NCBI GenBank assembly: GCA_028673005.1
Contig: CM054115.1
Coordinates: 4,881,501-4,945,500, forward strand
Reading direction: 5' to 3'
Source of the DNA: Tanypteryx hageni
Taxonomy: Eukaryota > Arthropoda > Insecta > Odonata > Petaluridae
Length of the DNA stretch: 64,000 bases
The notes beneath the pieces were generated by a model. That model searched no databases. It had not been told where the DNA came from and saw only the letters and a program-made list of their open reading frames with translations. This document shows positions 51,430-62,609 of the stretch, in pieces; the first letter of the stretch is position 1, and every line of letters starts with the position of its first letter. Both the position numbers and the translations under genes were made by a program.

Positions 51430-54211
51430 CAGTGGCGGCTCGTAGCTAAAATTAGTGGGGGTGCTGCTCCAGAAAATTTTTAGCCTTTGTTTTAAAATTG
51501 TGTAAAAGGAAAAAAACATGTATAAAAAGAAAATTTATTCAGGGACTTGATAAAATCTTAACAAAAAAACCAAACATTTTTTACTTACTTTAACTTAAAT
51601 TGTTACAGTTCAAGCTTGATCTATTCATTTAAAAATGAAATCCATTCTTCTTGTTTTAATTTGCGCAAAAAGTTCAATAATTTTCTCCTTGATCTCTGGA
51701 TGACAATTGAGGACATTTTTCTCCATTGAAAGTACTGCAAGCGCATTTAGTCTTTCCGAATTCATAGTGCTTCTTAAAAAAGTTTTTATTCTTTTCAATG
51801 TTGAAAAGCAGTGCTCTGCCTCTGATGTAGTCATGGGAATTGTCAAGAGGATTTTTATCAGTTTCGTAATTTCACTAAAAACATCATCTAGATTATTTTC
51901 CAAGATAAATTTCAGCAGCTCAATTAATTTGCAATATTCATGAATATCAGTCCTACAATAGAATACTTTTAGTTCAGTTTCAAGCTTTTCTTTGTCAATC
52001 ATGGGATAAGCTTCAGTGGTCAGTACTATCTCTTTTGTGGGATGTTCATTCTTAAATCTAGTGAAGCATTTCTTGTTGAACAATTTAGCAGCTACTAAGT
52101 GTTTAGTGGAAGAATATCTGTCCATTATATCAACACATATATAGTCACACACTTCCTTAGCTTCTGCCATGAGTGTCTTTGAAGGATTCTCACAGTACTT
52201 TGAGTTTCTCAATTCTAAAATAGCAGTTTTGAAATTTGTTATATATTCATTAACTTTAAACACACTAATTTCTCGAGATTGCATTTGGTTGTAAATTATT
52301 TCAACATGAGGCATAATCTGATGAAAAAGCTCTAACCAAAACTTGAAATTATCATCATTCAGGTATTTTAAAATTCCTGTTGCTTCTGCAATGGTTTGAT
52401 CTGCATTTGATGTTGACTGAATTTCAGTAAGGCAGTTTTTTAAAGGTTGCAAATTTTCATGAACTCTGTTTATGGTCCGTATGTTGAAATTCCACCTTGT
52501 AGAGGATGGATGTGGAATGCTGACGTCCATATGTTTCTTGAGAATGGACACACGTTGTGGTGATCTTGAGAAGAATGTTGGAATAGCCAGAATGTTAGAG
52601 AAAAATATTCTTGCGTTTCGTGTAATACTTGCTGCATTTCTCATTATTAAATTAAGTTGATGTGCATAACAGTGAATGAAATGTGCATTACTATAAACTG
52701 CTTTTATTTTTGCTTGAACTCCTGCTTTTTTGCCTTTCATGACATTTGCACCATCAAATGTCTGAGCTATCAGTTTTTGTCCATTTCCTTGAAGGATTAT
52801 GTCCAATTGTTCTAAAATACGTTTTGATATGCCATCTGCAGTTTGATTTTCTGGAATAAAGAATCCCCAAAAACGCTCAAATATTTTTTCATTCAATACG
52901 TACCGTAGAACAAGGACCATTTGAGTGTGTTCCGAAACATCTGTTGTGTCATCAGCCATGACAGCTACAAAGGAAGCTTTTATAATTTCCGTCCTTATCT
53001 CCTCATGGTATATTTGTAGCAGGCAGTCAAGTATCTCATTCTGAATGGTCTTAGAAACACCTTTGAAGACTGCACTGGTTTCTAAGTGATTCTTCAAATC
53101 TGAATCTAATTTAGATGCAAAATTTACTAATCCTCTAAATACCCCTGGATTTATTGAATCGTCTTTTTCATCATGTCCACGTAAGGGAGTTTCAAAGTTT
53201 CCACAAAAGTAAATGCAGTCTATTATTTTGGACAAAATTTCACGGTTCTTTTTAACTTTTATATTATGCTCATTGATTGAAAGTCTGTATGCCTCACTAA
53301 GTTTCTCCTTAATACTTACGGTTCCTAAAAGTGACAGTGAAACAACATTATCAACGTGCTTCTTTGACTTCTCATGCTTTTCAGTTTTTTCTTTCATTTT
53401 GTTTATATTTCTAAAACCGTCTTTTGTCCACGGTACATCACTTCCAAACAGCAAACACGGGAAGCAAAACAGTGCATTTTTTACTTCACAGCCACAAAGC
53501 CAACTTTTCCGTTGGTACCATTCAGAATTAAAGCTACGAATATATTTCTTGTTGTTGCTTTTGCCTAGCTGAGATATTAGAATATCAGGTGTTGAACGAC
53601 CTCTTTTCTTAACTGTAACTTTCTCATGGAGAGATAGCTGTGAAAACTTAAGCTGTTGAAGTTCACTTACAGTCACAGAACTTATTTCTTGGGGATGCAA
53701 GGCCATGGTTAAAGTTTTCTGTTAAATAAAAGAACCGAAAAAAATGAATCAAATAGAATAGCTGGAAGCAGAATAATAATCTAATTCTACACTTTATCAA
53801 ATTCAAGAATATGGTACACGGTTTATAAGCACAACACACGCTTAGTAAAAAAAAACTTCCTTCCACCATCACGCCAGAGCCGGCACTGCGAGAGCAACAG
53901 TGCTCTCTCTACCTGGCAGTCCCGCCTTCCTCCCCACCCCCCCTCCTATGTGTGCATGCGCACAACAGTCAAACACCACGTCGCTGGCACTGTGAAGCGC
54001 ACAGTTCCATACAAAGATTTTTGTATCTTTTTCATAAACTGGGGGATGGCTACTGAAGTACTGACATTAAGCTTAAGGAATATATATTGTAATACAAAAA
54101 TAAAGAAAGAATTAAAGAAAAAAGGACTCATTATATTAAATGTTATCGATAATATCAAGTGGAAATAGGGGGTGCTGCAGTTCCGCAGTGCCTATACACG
54201 AGCCGCCACTG
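51430..54211 (-). mobile_element. Complete hAT transposon hAT-D (Tip100/Zaphod-like), 2.8 kb
   Basis: Ends are CAGTGGCGGCTCGTA (51430) and TACACGAGCCGCCACTG (54211), near-exact inverted repeats that resemble the CAGTGGCGG ends of Tip100/Zaphod hATs. A perfect 8-bp duplication ATCTGGAC flanks it (51422-51429 and 54212-54219). It contains one intact transposase gene. The intact ORF and clean ends suggest a recent insertion. Confidence 0.95.
51625..53706 (-). CDS. hAT transposase, intact, 693 aa (ZMYM1/DUF4371-like)
   Basis: A single open frame from ATG 53706. A TTF-type zinc-finger region lies at residues 58-118 (SEWYQRKSWLCGC, LFCFPCLLFG, EKHEKSKKHV). The DUF4371-like and RNase H-fold core has catalytic aspartates in MADDTTDVS (250-258) and QTFDGANVMKG (315-324), then HCYAHQLNL (345-353) and PSSTRWNF. 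The C-terminal dimerisation domain is at about 625-665 (TSEAEHCFSTLKRI, SERLNALAVL) and carries the expected glutamates. Related host-named proteins include ZMYM1 and the 52-kDa repressor-like family. All key motifs are present, so the enzyme could be active. Confidence 0.93.
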   Translation of the reverse strand: MALHPQEISSVTVSELQQLKFSQLSLHEKVTVKKRGRSTPDILISQLGKSNNKKYIRSFNSEWYQRKSWLCGCEVKNALFCFPCLLFGSDVPWTKDGFRNINKMKEKTEKHEKSKKHVDNVVSLSLLGTVSIKEKLSEAYRLSINEHNIKVKKNREILSKIIDCIYFCGNFETPLRGHDEKDDSINPGVFRGLVNFASKLDSDLKNHLETSAVFKGVSKTIQNEILDCLLQIYHEEIRTEIIKASFVAVMADDTTDVSEHTQMVLVLRYVLNEKIFERFWGFFIPENQTADGISKRILEQLDIILQGNGQKLIAQTFDGANVMKGKKAGVQAKIKAVYSNAHFIHCYAHQLNLIMRNAASITRNARIFFSNILAIPTFFSRSPQRVSILKKHMDVSIPHPSSTRWNFNIRTINRVHENLQPLKNCLTEIQSTSNADQTIAEATGILKYLNDDNFKFWLELFHQIMPHVEIIYNQMQSREISVFKVNEYITNFKTAILELRNSKYCENPSKTLMAEAKEVCDYICVDIMDRYSSTKHLVAAKLFNKKCFTRFKNEHPTKEIVLTTEAYPMIDKEKLETELKVFYCRTDIHEYCKLIELLKFILENNLDDVFSEITKLIKILLTIPMTTSEAEHCFSTLKRIKTFLRSTMNSERLNALAVLSMEKNVLNCHPEIKEKIIELFAQIKTRRMDFIFK

Positions 54212-54242
54212 ATCTGGACCAAATAAAACTACTACTACTACA

Positions 54243-54859
54243 CTTTCTGACATTACATTTTGCATGTATTATTTAAAATAAATGAATTAATTAAATGTTA
54301 CTGTTCACATGCTAATATGTCCGGATCAACTCACCATTGCTGAAGAGTAGTCCAATGGAAAAGAAAATAACCCATTTGTTCATTCATCTATGATCAAACC
54401 GAGTTTGGTAATATTTGTCTCCATGGGAACAATCTGATAAAATTCGATTTAAAATGGAAAAACACTGTTTTAGTGGAAATTCAAGAAAATATGATCAATT
54501 ATCAAAATTCAGTGATAAGAATTTGAATCTACATTCTTTTTCCCTTATAACACTACAAACTTCGCTCCAACATTACAATTTTAAGATATTTTAATGTAAT
54601 AAAGAAAACATCTCTGCATGATGGATTCGAGTTTTTCTATGTAAAACAAATAGGATAAAAGCATTCCTGGAATTGAACCCGGGAATTCAATATTCGCCAA
54701 TTAAAATATAGCCTGGAGGTGGGCCCTGGCAGCACAAACCTCATACCAAGTTTCATGCAAATCGGTGCATTGGTGCAAAAGTTTTAGCAGGGGACACACA
54801 CTCATACACACAGACAGGACCATTTTGTAAGGCCATGTTTCCATTGGAAACCATCCTAA
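54243..54859. other. Unassigned repeat-like stretch
   Basis: No gene. At 54656-54680 GGAATTGAACCCGGG looks like a reversed tRNA B-box. 54755-54825 has TTTCATGCAAATCGGTG followed by CACACACTCATACACACAGAC, a motif pair common at the ends of arthropod interspersed repeats. Confidence 0.4.
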
Positions 54860-55265
54860 TAAAGGGCTATGTTGGTTAGTCGGTCCATTTCATACTCTTA
54901 AAATGTGAATAACTCGATCAAATATGCAGATATAAACTTTAAATATGGCTGAGATAATCTACTCAGATATGAAAATGCTGTGATGAAAGAAAATTTATTT
55001 CCAGGGTTCGACTAACATGTAAAAATTGACTTTTTGATGTGCAGGCTTTTCTTCTATTTGAGTTAAAAATTGGAAAAAATACACACCTTTAGATCCAGAC
55101 CATTTTAAAGAAAAACTTATATGGTTTCTTATACTGTTCATTGTTTTTGACCTACAATTCAAAATTATTCATGTTAAACGTTTTTTCCACATATTTTGGG
55201 GAAATCTTGCAATTTTAATGGGATGTTACCTTGCCTACCAATTACATTGTTAAATCTTGAAAACC
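54860..55265 (+). repeat. Unclassified interspersed repeat, copy 1
   Basis: Aligns in direct orientation with 56248-56705. Shared landmarks in order are CTATGTTGG, GTGCAGGCTTTT, TTGGAAAAAAT/TTAGAAAAAAAT, CACATATTTTG and TTGCCTTGCC. Divergence is high. Class unknown, and no coding potential seen. Confidence 0.6.
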
Positions 55266-55582
55266 TATTCTTATCTCAATCCAAATTGAAATTTGGCAGA
55301 AATGCATGTAATGAGCTACTCAGAATTTGTTTATATAGGGTTGAAATGATGATTTAAGAAATAAATGTCCATTTGTGAAGCTATTTTGAGAGGGAATATA
55401 TACAATATTTTATGTGGACTGAAAATTAAAAAATATATAATTCACGTTATAGTATGTTCCAGAGAGTTAAAATAGTTTTGGCCAGCTAAACGTGTCTAGC
55501 GTAATGTTTAACAAATAATATCCTTTTTGTATGTAAGATTTGTAGCTAGGTGTATCTTGCTGCGAGAGATAACTACATTTTT

Positions 55583-56175
55583 AGGGAAGAATGAGAAGGA
55601 GAATGTGAGGGAGAATGGGAGGAGAATGGAAGGGAGGAAGTCAGGGTGAAGAATAGGAGGGAGAGAGGGATGGAGAATAGAGTGAAGGATGAGAGAGGGA
55701 AAATAGGAGGGAGAGAGGGAAAATAGCAGAGAGAGAGAGAGAAAATAGGAGGGAGAGAGGGAAAATAGGAGGGAGGGAGGGAAAATAGGAGGGAGAGAGG
55801 GAAAATAGGAGAGAGAGGGGGAAAATAGGAGGGAGAGAGGGAAAATGGGAGGGAGAGGGGGAAGATGGGAGGGAGAGAGGAAAAATAGGAGGGAGAGAGG
55901 AAAAATAGGAGGGAGAGAGGGGGAAAATAGGAGGAAGAGAGGGAAAATGGGAGGGAGAGGGGGAAGATGGGAGGGAGAGAGGGAAAATAGGAGGGAGAGA
56001 GGGAAAATAGGAGGGAGAGGGAAAATAGGAGGGAGAGAGGGAAAATAAGAGGGAGAGAGGGAAGATGGGAGGGAGAGAAGGAAAATAGGAGGGAGAGAGG
56101 GAAAATAGGAGGGAGAGATAATATGGGGAGAGGGAAGGAAAAGAATGGGAGGAAGCCAGAGAGAAAGGGAGGAAG
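55583..56175. repeat. Homopurine minisatellite, about 20-bp unit
   Basis: Imperfect tandem repeats of GGGAGAGAGGGAAAATAGGA over nearly 600 bp, all purine on the plus strand apart from scattered T. Such tracts can form triplex (H-DNA). The serine/proline/phenylalanine frames on the minus strand (55573-56223) are translation of the repeat and not genes. Confidence 0.93.
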
Positions 56176-56247
56176 AATGAGAAGTACCCTAATTTCAAAA
56201 GATAAGCTGCACATACTCGTCATATTTGATGGGAAATTATGCTAGTT

Positions 56248-56705
56248 CCTATAATAAAAGCCTATGTTGGTGTTTGTGTATAATGCTGACATCATCAATG
56301 GCATATTTAATGCATTTTTTAAAAACTTCCCGATTAGGTAAAAGGTTGAAATTTTGCAGGAATGTTTGATTCAGATATAAAAATTAAATGAAAAAAAAAA
56401 ACAAGAAAGACCCGGATTCGACTCCAAGAGGTGCGATTTCCATTTCCCATAAGATAACATGTATAAAGCAACCTTTTAAAGTGCAGGCTTTTATTCTTTT
56501 GAAAATTAAAATTAGAAAAAAATTATGTACAATCTTCAAATTTAAACTGTTTCATGAAAATTAATGAAGTTTCGTGTTCTATTAATCTTTTTCTACCTAC
56601 CATTCAGAATCTCTCGTATTAAACATTTAAATCACATATTTTGAGAAAATATTGGCTTTTAAATGGAGTGTTGCCTTGCCAACCACGTCATTCTGTCTAT
56701 TGAGG
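56248..56705 (+). repeat. Unclassified interspersed repeat, copy 2
   Basis: Direct diverged copy of 54860-55265, located on the other side of the purine minisatellite. Contains GACCCGGATTCGACTCC near 56409, which is tRNA B-box-like. Confidence 0.6.
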
Positions 56706-56773
56706 GAAATATTTAGACAATCATGTCCATTCTTACATATAACCCTGATATGACATGCACAAACATCCATGTC

Positions 56774-56846
56774 TTAGGTGGGATTCGAACCTGCGACCTT
56801 ATCATCCATTGGCAGAAACTCTTATCACCCGTCTACCAAGGCCGAC
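56774..56846 (-). repeat. tRNA-like SINE head
   Basis: On the minus strand it reads GGCCTTGGTAGACGGGTGA (A-box region) and later CGCAGGTTCGAATCCCACC with a perfect B box (GGTTCGAATCC). The downstream ATGGATGTTTGTGCATGTC resembles tRNA-derived SINE bodies of insects. The spacing is longer than in a real tRNA and the cloverleaf does not close well, so it is not called a tRNA gene. Confidence 0.6.
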
Positions 56847-56872
56847 AAAAGTGAATGATAAATTAAAACCTG

Positions 56873-56988
56873 CAGGACTCTCAAAACCAAAATTCAATCA
56901 CTTGCCTTAGCGAAGAGTGCTCGTGACCCTCATGAAATCCTCTCGCAACCCCATTAAGGGGTTGTGGCTCACTGTTTGAGAAATGCTG
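56873..56988. mobile_element. Short hAT-type MITE, degraded
   Basis: Right end, inverted, reads CAGCATTTCTCAAACAG. Left end reads CAGGACTCTCAAAACC. Inside, CGCAACCCCATTAAGGGGTTG forms a hairpin, as in many small hAT elements starting CAGnnnTTCTCAAAC. No target duplication can be seen. Confidence 0.45.
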
Positions 56989-58224
56989 CAATAAATGATT
57001 AAAGAATTTCATAGGTTTATATGCACGGGGAATTTTAGTTGTGAAAATGGCATTTTGTAAGCTGATTTTGTCCAACAAAAGTGAAATATTAGATGAATTA
57101 TTTGAAGAAGGAAGCAATGTTAGTGGTATCGGTGATGCAGAAATTATTAGAAGTATCTCAGATTCTGATTTTTGAGAACATAAGTGTCATTGATGATGAA
57201 AAGTGTGTTGATAGGATAAAGTGAGCAATCAAATAATTTAGGAAAATAAAATACCACTATAGTGTAATCATGATTGCATAGATAATGTAATAGAATAAAC
57301 AAGAGCTTACCGATTTTTACCTATGCATGATGCTGAGGAGGACAAGGAGAAAGTTGTTCCACGAGAGGTTATGAAAAATAAGCCAATATTTTTCAAATTT
57401 CTCCTTTATAACAATAACTATAAATAAAAAATATTCATGTAATTGTTCTGAAATTTGTTGTAAAGACAGCAAAGATATAAAGCAGTGTTTTGTACATATC
57501 AAATTCATAGAATGGCACTAGTTCTTTGAATAACCCAATGTTCAAGTATAAAAAAATTACCATAAAAAATAAAAGGTGATAATTTAGAACTTTATGTAAA
57601 TATTAAAAGACAAATGATAAAAAATGAAAAGGAAAAACCTCCTTATAACAATAGAAAATTAAAATAGAAGTACACAAATACACACAGGTTTAGGGGAAAT
57701 TACTCCATGCTAGAGACCCTTGTTTACAGGCATATGAATCATGCAAATAAATAAACCAAAATTGTACTTCTTTTTAAAAAAGATACCTAAATGCAAATGA
57801 TGTTATTATTTCATACATCACTGGACAAGTTAATACTTAAGCTAAAGGGAAAGTGTAAAAGGAATATTTCTAATATAAATATTACAGAGTTTACAGACAA
57901 TATTATTTCATGTTGCACTTTGCCATATATAGGTCAGGCACTACAGAAATTAAAGCTGGCACTTGTTAAATTGGAAGTTAACTAAAGTATCTTAGTCACT
58001 GTATGAGTGAAAATCAAGTTAAAATTGGGTTTTGGAATCCAATCTTGGAAATACATTTCAGAAAAGATCAAAAACAACACTTGAAAGAGCTTATTTGAAT
58101 TGAGAAATATAGACTAACAGATCCCAATTCAGCACAAGATATTTCAACAACTTCTGCTAGATTAAAAAATTATATTTGGTAAGTAAATCAAAAGAAAAAT
58201 GTTCTGAAAAATATGAAACACTGT
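56989..58224. other. Unassigned AT-rich stretch
   Basis: No gene recognised. 57046-57174 has a 42-codon frame (MAFCKLILSNKSEILDELF..) with acidic composition but no family match I can name. Confidence 0.4.
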
Positions 58225-58292
58225 CGGTGGGCTGCATAAAATTGCTTAGCAGGCTGAATCTGGTCCACTGTTTGATCACCCAAGCTATATAT
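58225..58292. mobile_element. hAT-type terminal fragment
   Basis: GGTGGGCTGCATAAAATTG and CAGGCTGAATCTGGTCCACTG, then TTTGATCACCC, resemble the GGGCCGCATAAAAT and GGGCCG..TTTGGACACCCCTG subterminal motifs of small hAT elements. Partner end not found. Confidence 0.35.
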
Positions 58293-61017
58293 GCATTGGT
58301 AATAACATCATAAGTCACTCACTCTCACATGATTAAACGTTTCACCAAAAAATTCAGCATTATTTCACTATATTTTTTACACTAAAATTGTTAAGAAAAC
58401 TTAAAGGCTTGTGATACCTGTATTACAAACTTTTTCTTATGTTATGGTGAGGATGATTCAGAAGACAGTATAAGTGCTATGTGTTGTTGACACTTGACTA
58501 AATATTAGAATAAGAATTGATGTAATGAAGCATTTTATGGTTTTGAGGTCGGATTTCAACTGGAAATGTAGAAGGAATGGGGCAATGATCCTAAAGGGAG
58601 TGTTCAGGAAATTCACAGCAGTTAACGATTTTGTAATGAAAAGACTTTGATGACTGTTATAGAGGATGCATTGTAGTCAGGCCCTTGATTAGGCAGCTGA
58701 CTGCCATTGTTCAAGTACAAAATAATCACCCTCCAATTAACATGTTCAGTGCAGAGGATGAACTGGTGCATCTTAGAGAGGCTATCTCCATGGGCGGAGG
58801 AAGCACCAGTGTGTCTCACTATGAGTTCTTTTCAATTGGATAAGGCTTTGAAGATTTCTCCCCACCCTCAGTTATGTCCTGACCTTCCTAGAAATAATAC
58901 CCGTTGTTACTTTGGTATTAACAGGACCTTTACAGAGCACCTCTCTAGGGGTGAGATTTGGAATTATGTGGAATACCCCATTGGAATTTGGTTGTGCCAG
59001 GGAATAGAAATCTGAACATGGAGGAACATTGTACTTGGCCCCACCAGGTTGGGTAAGTTAGGTGAACTGTTGTTGGTTCCTCCTAATGTTCACTGTGTTC
59101 ACCCTTTGAGTAGGGTTTGGTAGTGTACATTTACTGCTTCTCTTCATCAATATCACTTTTAGATGGTATAGATGAAGAACTAATATTAAATTCATCCATC
59201 ATCACTTTCTGATTTTTGCCTTTTTCCAAATACCTAATGTCTATTTTTACTTTCTCCATATACCAACTATTGAGAAAGTATTGTTTTCATGAAAAAAATT
59301 GAATTCAAGATTTCAATGTAAATACATGTTTTAATGTTCCCTGATCACGTTTTTACTATTTTCTTGATGATATCCATGAAGGTGTTTGCGACTGGAATTT
59401 TGCAGGTATTCTAACTCAAAAACTAATTATCCAATCTGCATAAAATTTCATATTTAGCATCTGTATTAGGTGGTGAAGAACAGATTAGTTTTTGGGTGTT
59501 TACTCTTGTCTCATTCATTTCTTGAAATATTTGCTTTAATAGTTGATGAATGTAAAAAAGTATTGGAATAAAAGTTAATTTAATTTTATAAAACATTGGA
59601 TTGAAACATTTACTCATATAATGCATGTTTTAAGAAATATTATAAAAACTAATCTTTTAGCTGACACCAACACTCTACCTATTGGCGACTATTGTAAAAA
59701 CTTTATGCTTAGTCATAAATATAATGCTTTAACTTGGCAGCATGCAGTAGGCACCTTTATCATAGGAATGTCCATCCTCGAGGTGGTATCGCCTAAAGAG
59801 GAGGTAGTGTTTAGTTGTGGGCATTTTATACACAAACTGGGACTTCTGCAAACCAAAATTGTGTTACTGTGCATAGGCTCTTAAAGTTTCTCCTTACCAT
59901 TCCTTCCCTTCCCATCTCTTCCGTCCAAAGACTAGTCCCCTAACGGAAAGACCGGTAACTCAATGCTAAAAATCTAAGCCTAAGTTTTCCTTTCAGAGCG
60001 CTCCACTCTGCCAATGGCGAAAAGTGGAACTACGTCGAGACGTCGCGTGCAAAATCTTCCCCACCCCCTTCGCGGTATTTTCGACTTTCTAGAATGACGA
60101 TCCAATTTTTATCTTCGAATTTTGCTTATCGATCGTATTTCTTCGAAGTTCGCGTAAATACTGGCGTTTTTATCACTCATTACGAGAATGATGCCATTGC
60201 AATGACTATTGTTGGACTAGTCGAGTATTATACATACACAGAATAAATAATTTAGAATAAAAATTAGATTAAATAATATTAACAACAAAATAGCCAACAG
60301 CAAGTATAAAAAGAATACAGAATTGAATTATTAAACTGAATTTATTAGCATATGTTCTACACACTGAGTACAATGAGGGTTGTGATAGTAAAAGCATATA
60401 ACAGAATATAATATACATGTGACAGCAATTATAACAAATGCAGTATAAAAAAGATTAACAAATACACTAATTTTAAACAACCTTTACATAAAAAAAATAG
60501 AAATGTCCAAATGTGATGCAAAGATATTTGGTATAAAATATATACCATTTACAAAGTTATATACAGTGATTTAGAAGTATATCATAAAATATCAGACTAT
60601 ATCGAAACATTTTGGTAGTCTATGCCAGGAAAAATAGGGGTCCTTTTTTGACAAAATTCAAGAATAAACTTTAAATAATCTGAAATTTGGGGACCTCTAT
60701 AAATCAGAGTCCCGATGCTACTACATTTCTGGCACCTGTTTCAATCTGTTCCTGATGAAATACACTAACAAATTGCACATGAATAACAGTTAAGGTCATA
60801 CAAACAGGTATTAATAGAAACAACATATATTAGGTACACTTAGCAAAGGAAATGAAGCATTCATGTATGGACAAACAAGTCACGCTGTGGGAAAATTTTC
60901 CCATTCCAGTTTCATCCCCATGCTTCCGTCTATCCTTCCTGTCAATTCGGCATCATTTCGATGGAAATCCTTGAATCGCTATCTCGCTATACATTTCTGT
61001 TCTGTCTGCCACAGCGC
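58293..61017. other. Unassigned stretch
   Basis: AT-rich, with frames of about 90-100 codons at 58707-59015 and 59621-59884 that show no known motif. 59890-60180 is more GC-balanced and CG-containing, like 23.6-25.5 kb, and could be relic single-copy sequence. No RNA gene or repeat seen. Confidence 0.4.
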
Positions 61018-61293
61018 CTTTTCCATACAACTACACTCAGGTAGTTGTACTTTTTTCAGTTATTAATCGTAAGTTTGGAAAAAAACATTAGATGCTTCTT
61101 TTTTATCTCGATATCGTATTTGAGCAATATATATCGTATATAACTTCACGGACATCGCTTTTTCCATACAACTACAATCGGGGAGCTGTACATTTTTCAG
61201 TTTATTTCCGTAAGGTTGGAAAAAAAACATTAGATGCTTCTTTTTTATCTCGATATCGTATTTGAGCGATATATATCGTATATAACTTCACAC
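61018..61293. repeat. Two-copy tandem repeat, about 137-bp unit
   Basis: Copies at 61018-61156 and 61157-61293 share CCATACAACTACA, ACATTAGATGCTTCTTTTTT, ATCTCGATATCGTATTTGAG and ATATATCGTATATAACTTCA. Each contains TACAACTAC..GTAGTTGTA-type dyad symmetry near its start. They differ by a few substitutions. Confidence 0.85.
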
Positions 61294-61428
61294 ATAAATC
61301 AGAAATTTCATTCTTTCAGTACCGTTCAGTACTGCGTGTACCGTGTGGTAACGTGGTACCGCATGATGCTACGGGTAAGGTGTAAAGGTCCTAAAATATA
61401 TCTTTTTCGTTCCTATAAACCTTCGATT

Positions 61429-61557
61429 CCTATTTTGTATGAATTTCAGATTATATGTATTCATGGTTGTCACCAAAATCCCATGTACTTGCGATGCTTA
61501 TTTTGTATGAATTTCAGATTCTTTGTATTCATGGTTATCGTCAAAATGCCACGGCCT
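61429..61557. repeat. Two-copy tandem repeat, about 65-bp unit
   Basis: TATTTTGTATGAATTTCAGA and TGTATTCATGGTT occur in both copies (61430-61495 and 61497-61557), with about ten differences. Confidence 0.75.
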
Positions 61558-62006
61558 TTAAAGAAAAATTGGGAGGGTTCAGAAAAATGCTCAAGAAAAT
61601 CGCGGAGCTTGTTTTCATTACTGCGCCATTGAAAGTTCCTGAAAACGATTACCGCAACGAGAGCGGAGCAGTTACTGGTAAGATTAAATAAGGAGTTGGA
61701 GTTGCATGAATGTAAGACATAACAACATTGAATTAATTAGATTTAGATATTCTTCTCATTACATTCTTTAAGTATAATTAATGTATTCCAATATTTCTGC
61801 AAAAAGATACCATAAACGTCTGGGGAAAGTAGGGTTCCCATCCGTCCTCTTTTACCCGGATTTGTCCGGATTTTTTGTCTAATATTTCTGTCATGGCGAA
61901 TTTTTATAAAATTGTTGAAATGTCCGGATTTTTACTTCCTGCGACATTTTGTTCTAAGCAAGCACAACGAAGAATGCTGAATTACGTTATCTGATATCTC
62001 TTAGAC

Positions 62007-62115
62007 CAGCGGTTCTCAAACTATCTGAAGTCACGGAACCCTTGGACTCTCATTCTTATTATTTAATGGGACTCCGTGAAGCCTTGGGTTCCGCGGAACA
62101 CAATTTGTGAAACCG
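62007..62115. mobile_element. 109-bp hAT-type MITE inside hAT-E
   Basis: The left end CAGCGGTTCTCAAACT is typical of small hAT elements. The inverted right end is CGGTTTCACAAATTG. It is flanked by a perfect 8-bp duplication TCTTAGAC (61999-62006 and 62116-62123). Internal GGAACCC and GGGTTCCGCGG are complementary, so the element can fold. It is a relative of the fragment at 20500-20573. Confidence 0.85.
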
Positions 62116-62609
62116 TCTTAGACGATTGGTCAGTTCAAATTTTTCACGGCGGCCAAGCAGGTGTGGATGACCCTGACGACGCTAACTTCATTACATCGAA
62201 GCATTGTCAACCTATGCTTACTCCAGAATTCACTCGTATATAAATAGATATTTGTAGTGGTATAACCTGCCAGGTGTTTCAGGACCCTGTTTTCTCGAAA
62301 ATATACAACAACATGTAAATGTGGACTTGAGCCACTGAGAACAGCATTGATCCCTATTTGTGTTCTGTAGACTAATTTCGGAATATTTAGCAGAAGACCA
62401 ACCAATGGTGTAGCCACTAATACATTTAGTACTGAAGTTCAGATTTGGTTAAAACCACAGTTCTTCACTGTAAATACGAAAATATTTATTTTTCACTTTT
62501 GTAGTTCTAGACAATACGATTTTATGATTCAATACTTATAATATAAAATTGGTTATAATTATTTCATACATGAAAATTAATGTTATTAAAGACTATCATT
62601 CCTTTTAAT

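Larger units (their letters stand above)
50280..54242 (+). mobile_element. Jockey-like retroelement fragment interrupted by hAT-D
   Basis: RT remnant at 50280-51300, 3' UTR to 51429, then after the hAT-D insertion ATCTGGACCAAATAAAACTACTACTACTA at 54212-54241, an ACT-repeat tail that is a plausible 3' end. The TSD of hAT-D joins the two parts. The 5' half is missing. Confidence 0.75.

Noticed and set aside
55573..56223. Serine/proline/phenylalanine-rich 216-codon and 185-codon minus-strand frames
   Set aside because: They are translations of the purine minisatellite in two frames.
56774..56846. tRNA gene
   Set aside because: A perfect B box and an A-box-like segment are present, but the arms do not close into a cloverleaf and the downstream sequence looks like a SINE body.
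57046..57174. Short acidic frame that could be a piggyBac N-terminus
   Set aside because: Only 42 codons, no diagnostic motif, and no piggyBac end nearby.
58707..59015. 102-codon plus-strand frame
   Set aside because: No recognisable domain. The minus strand is also open for 66 codons, and the length is within chance for this composition.
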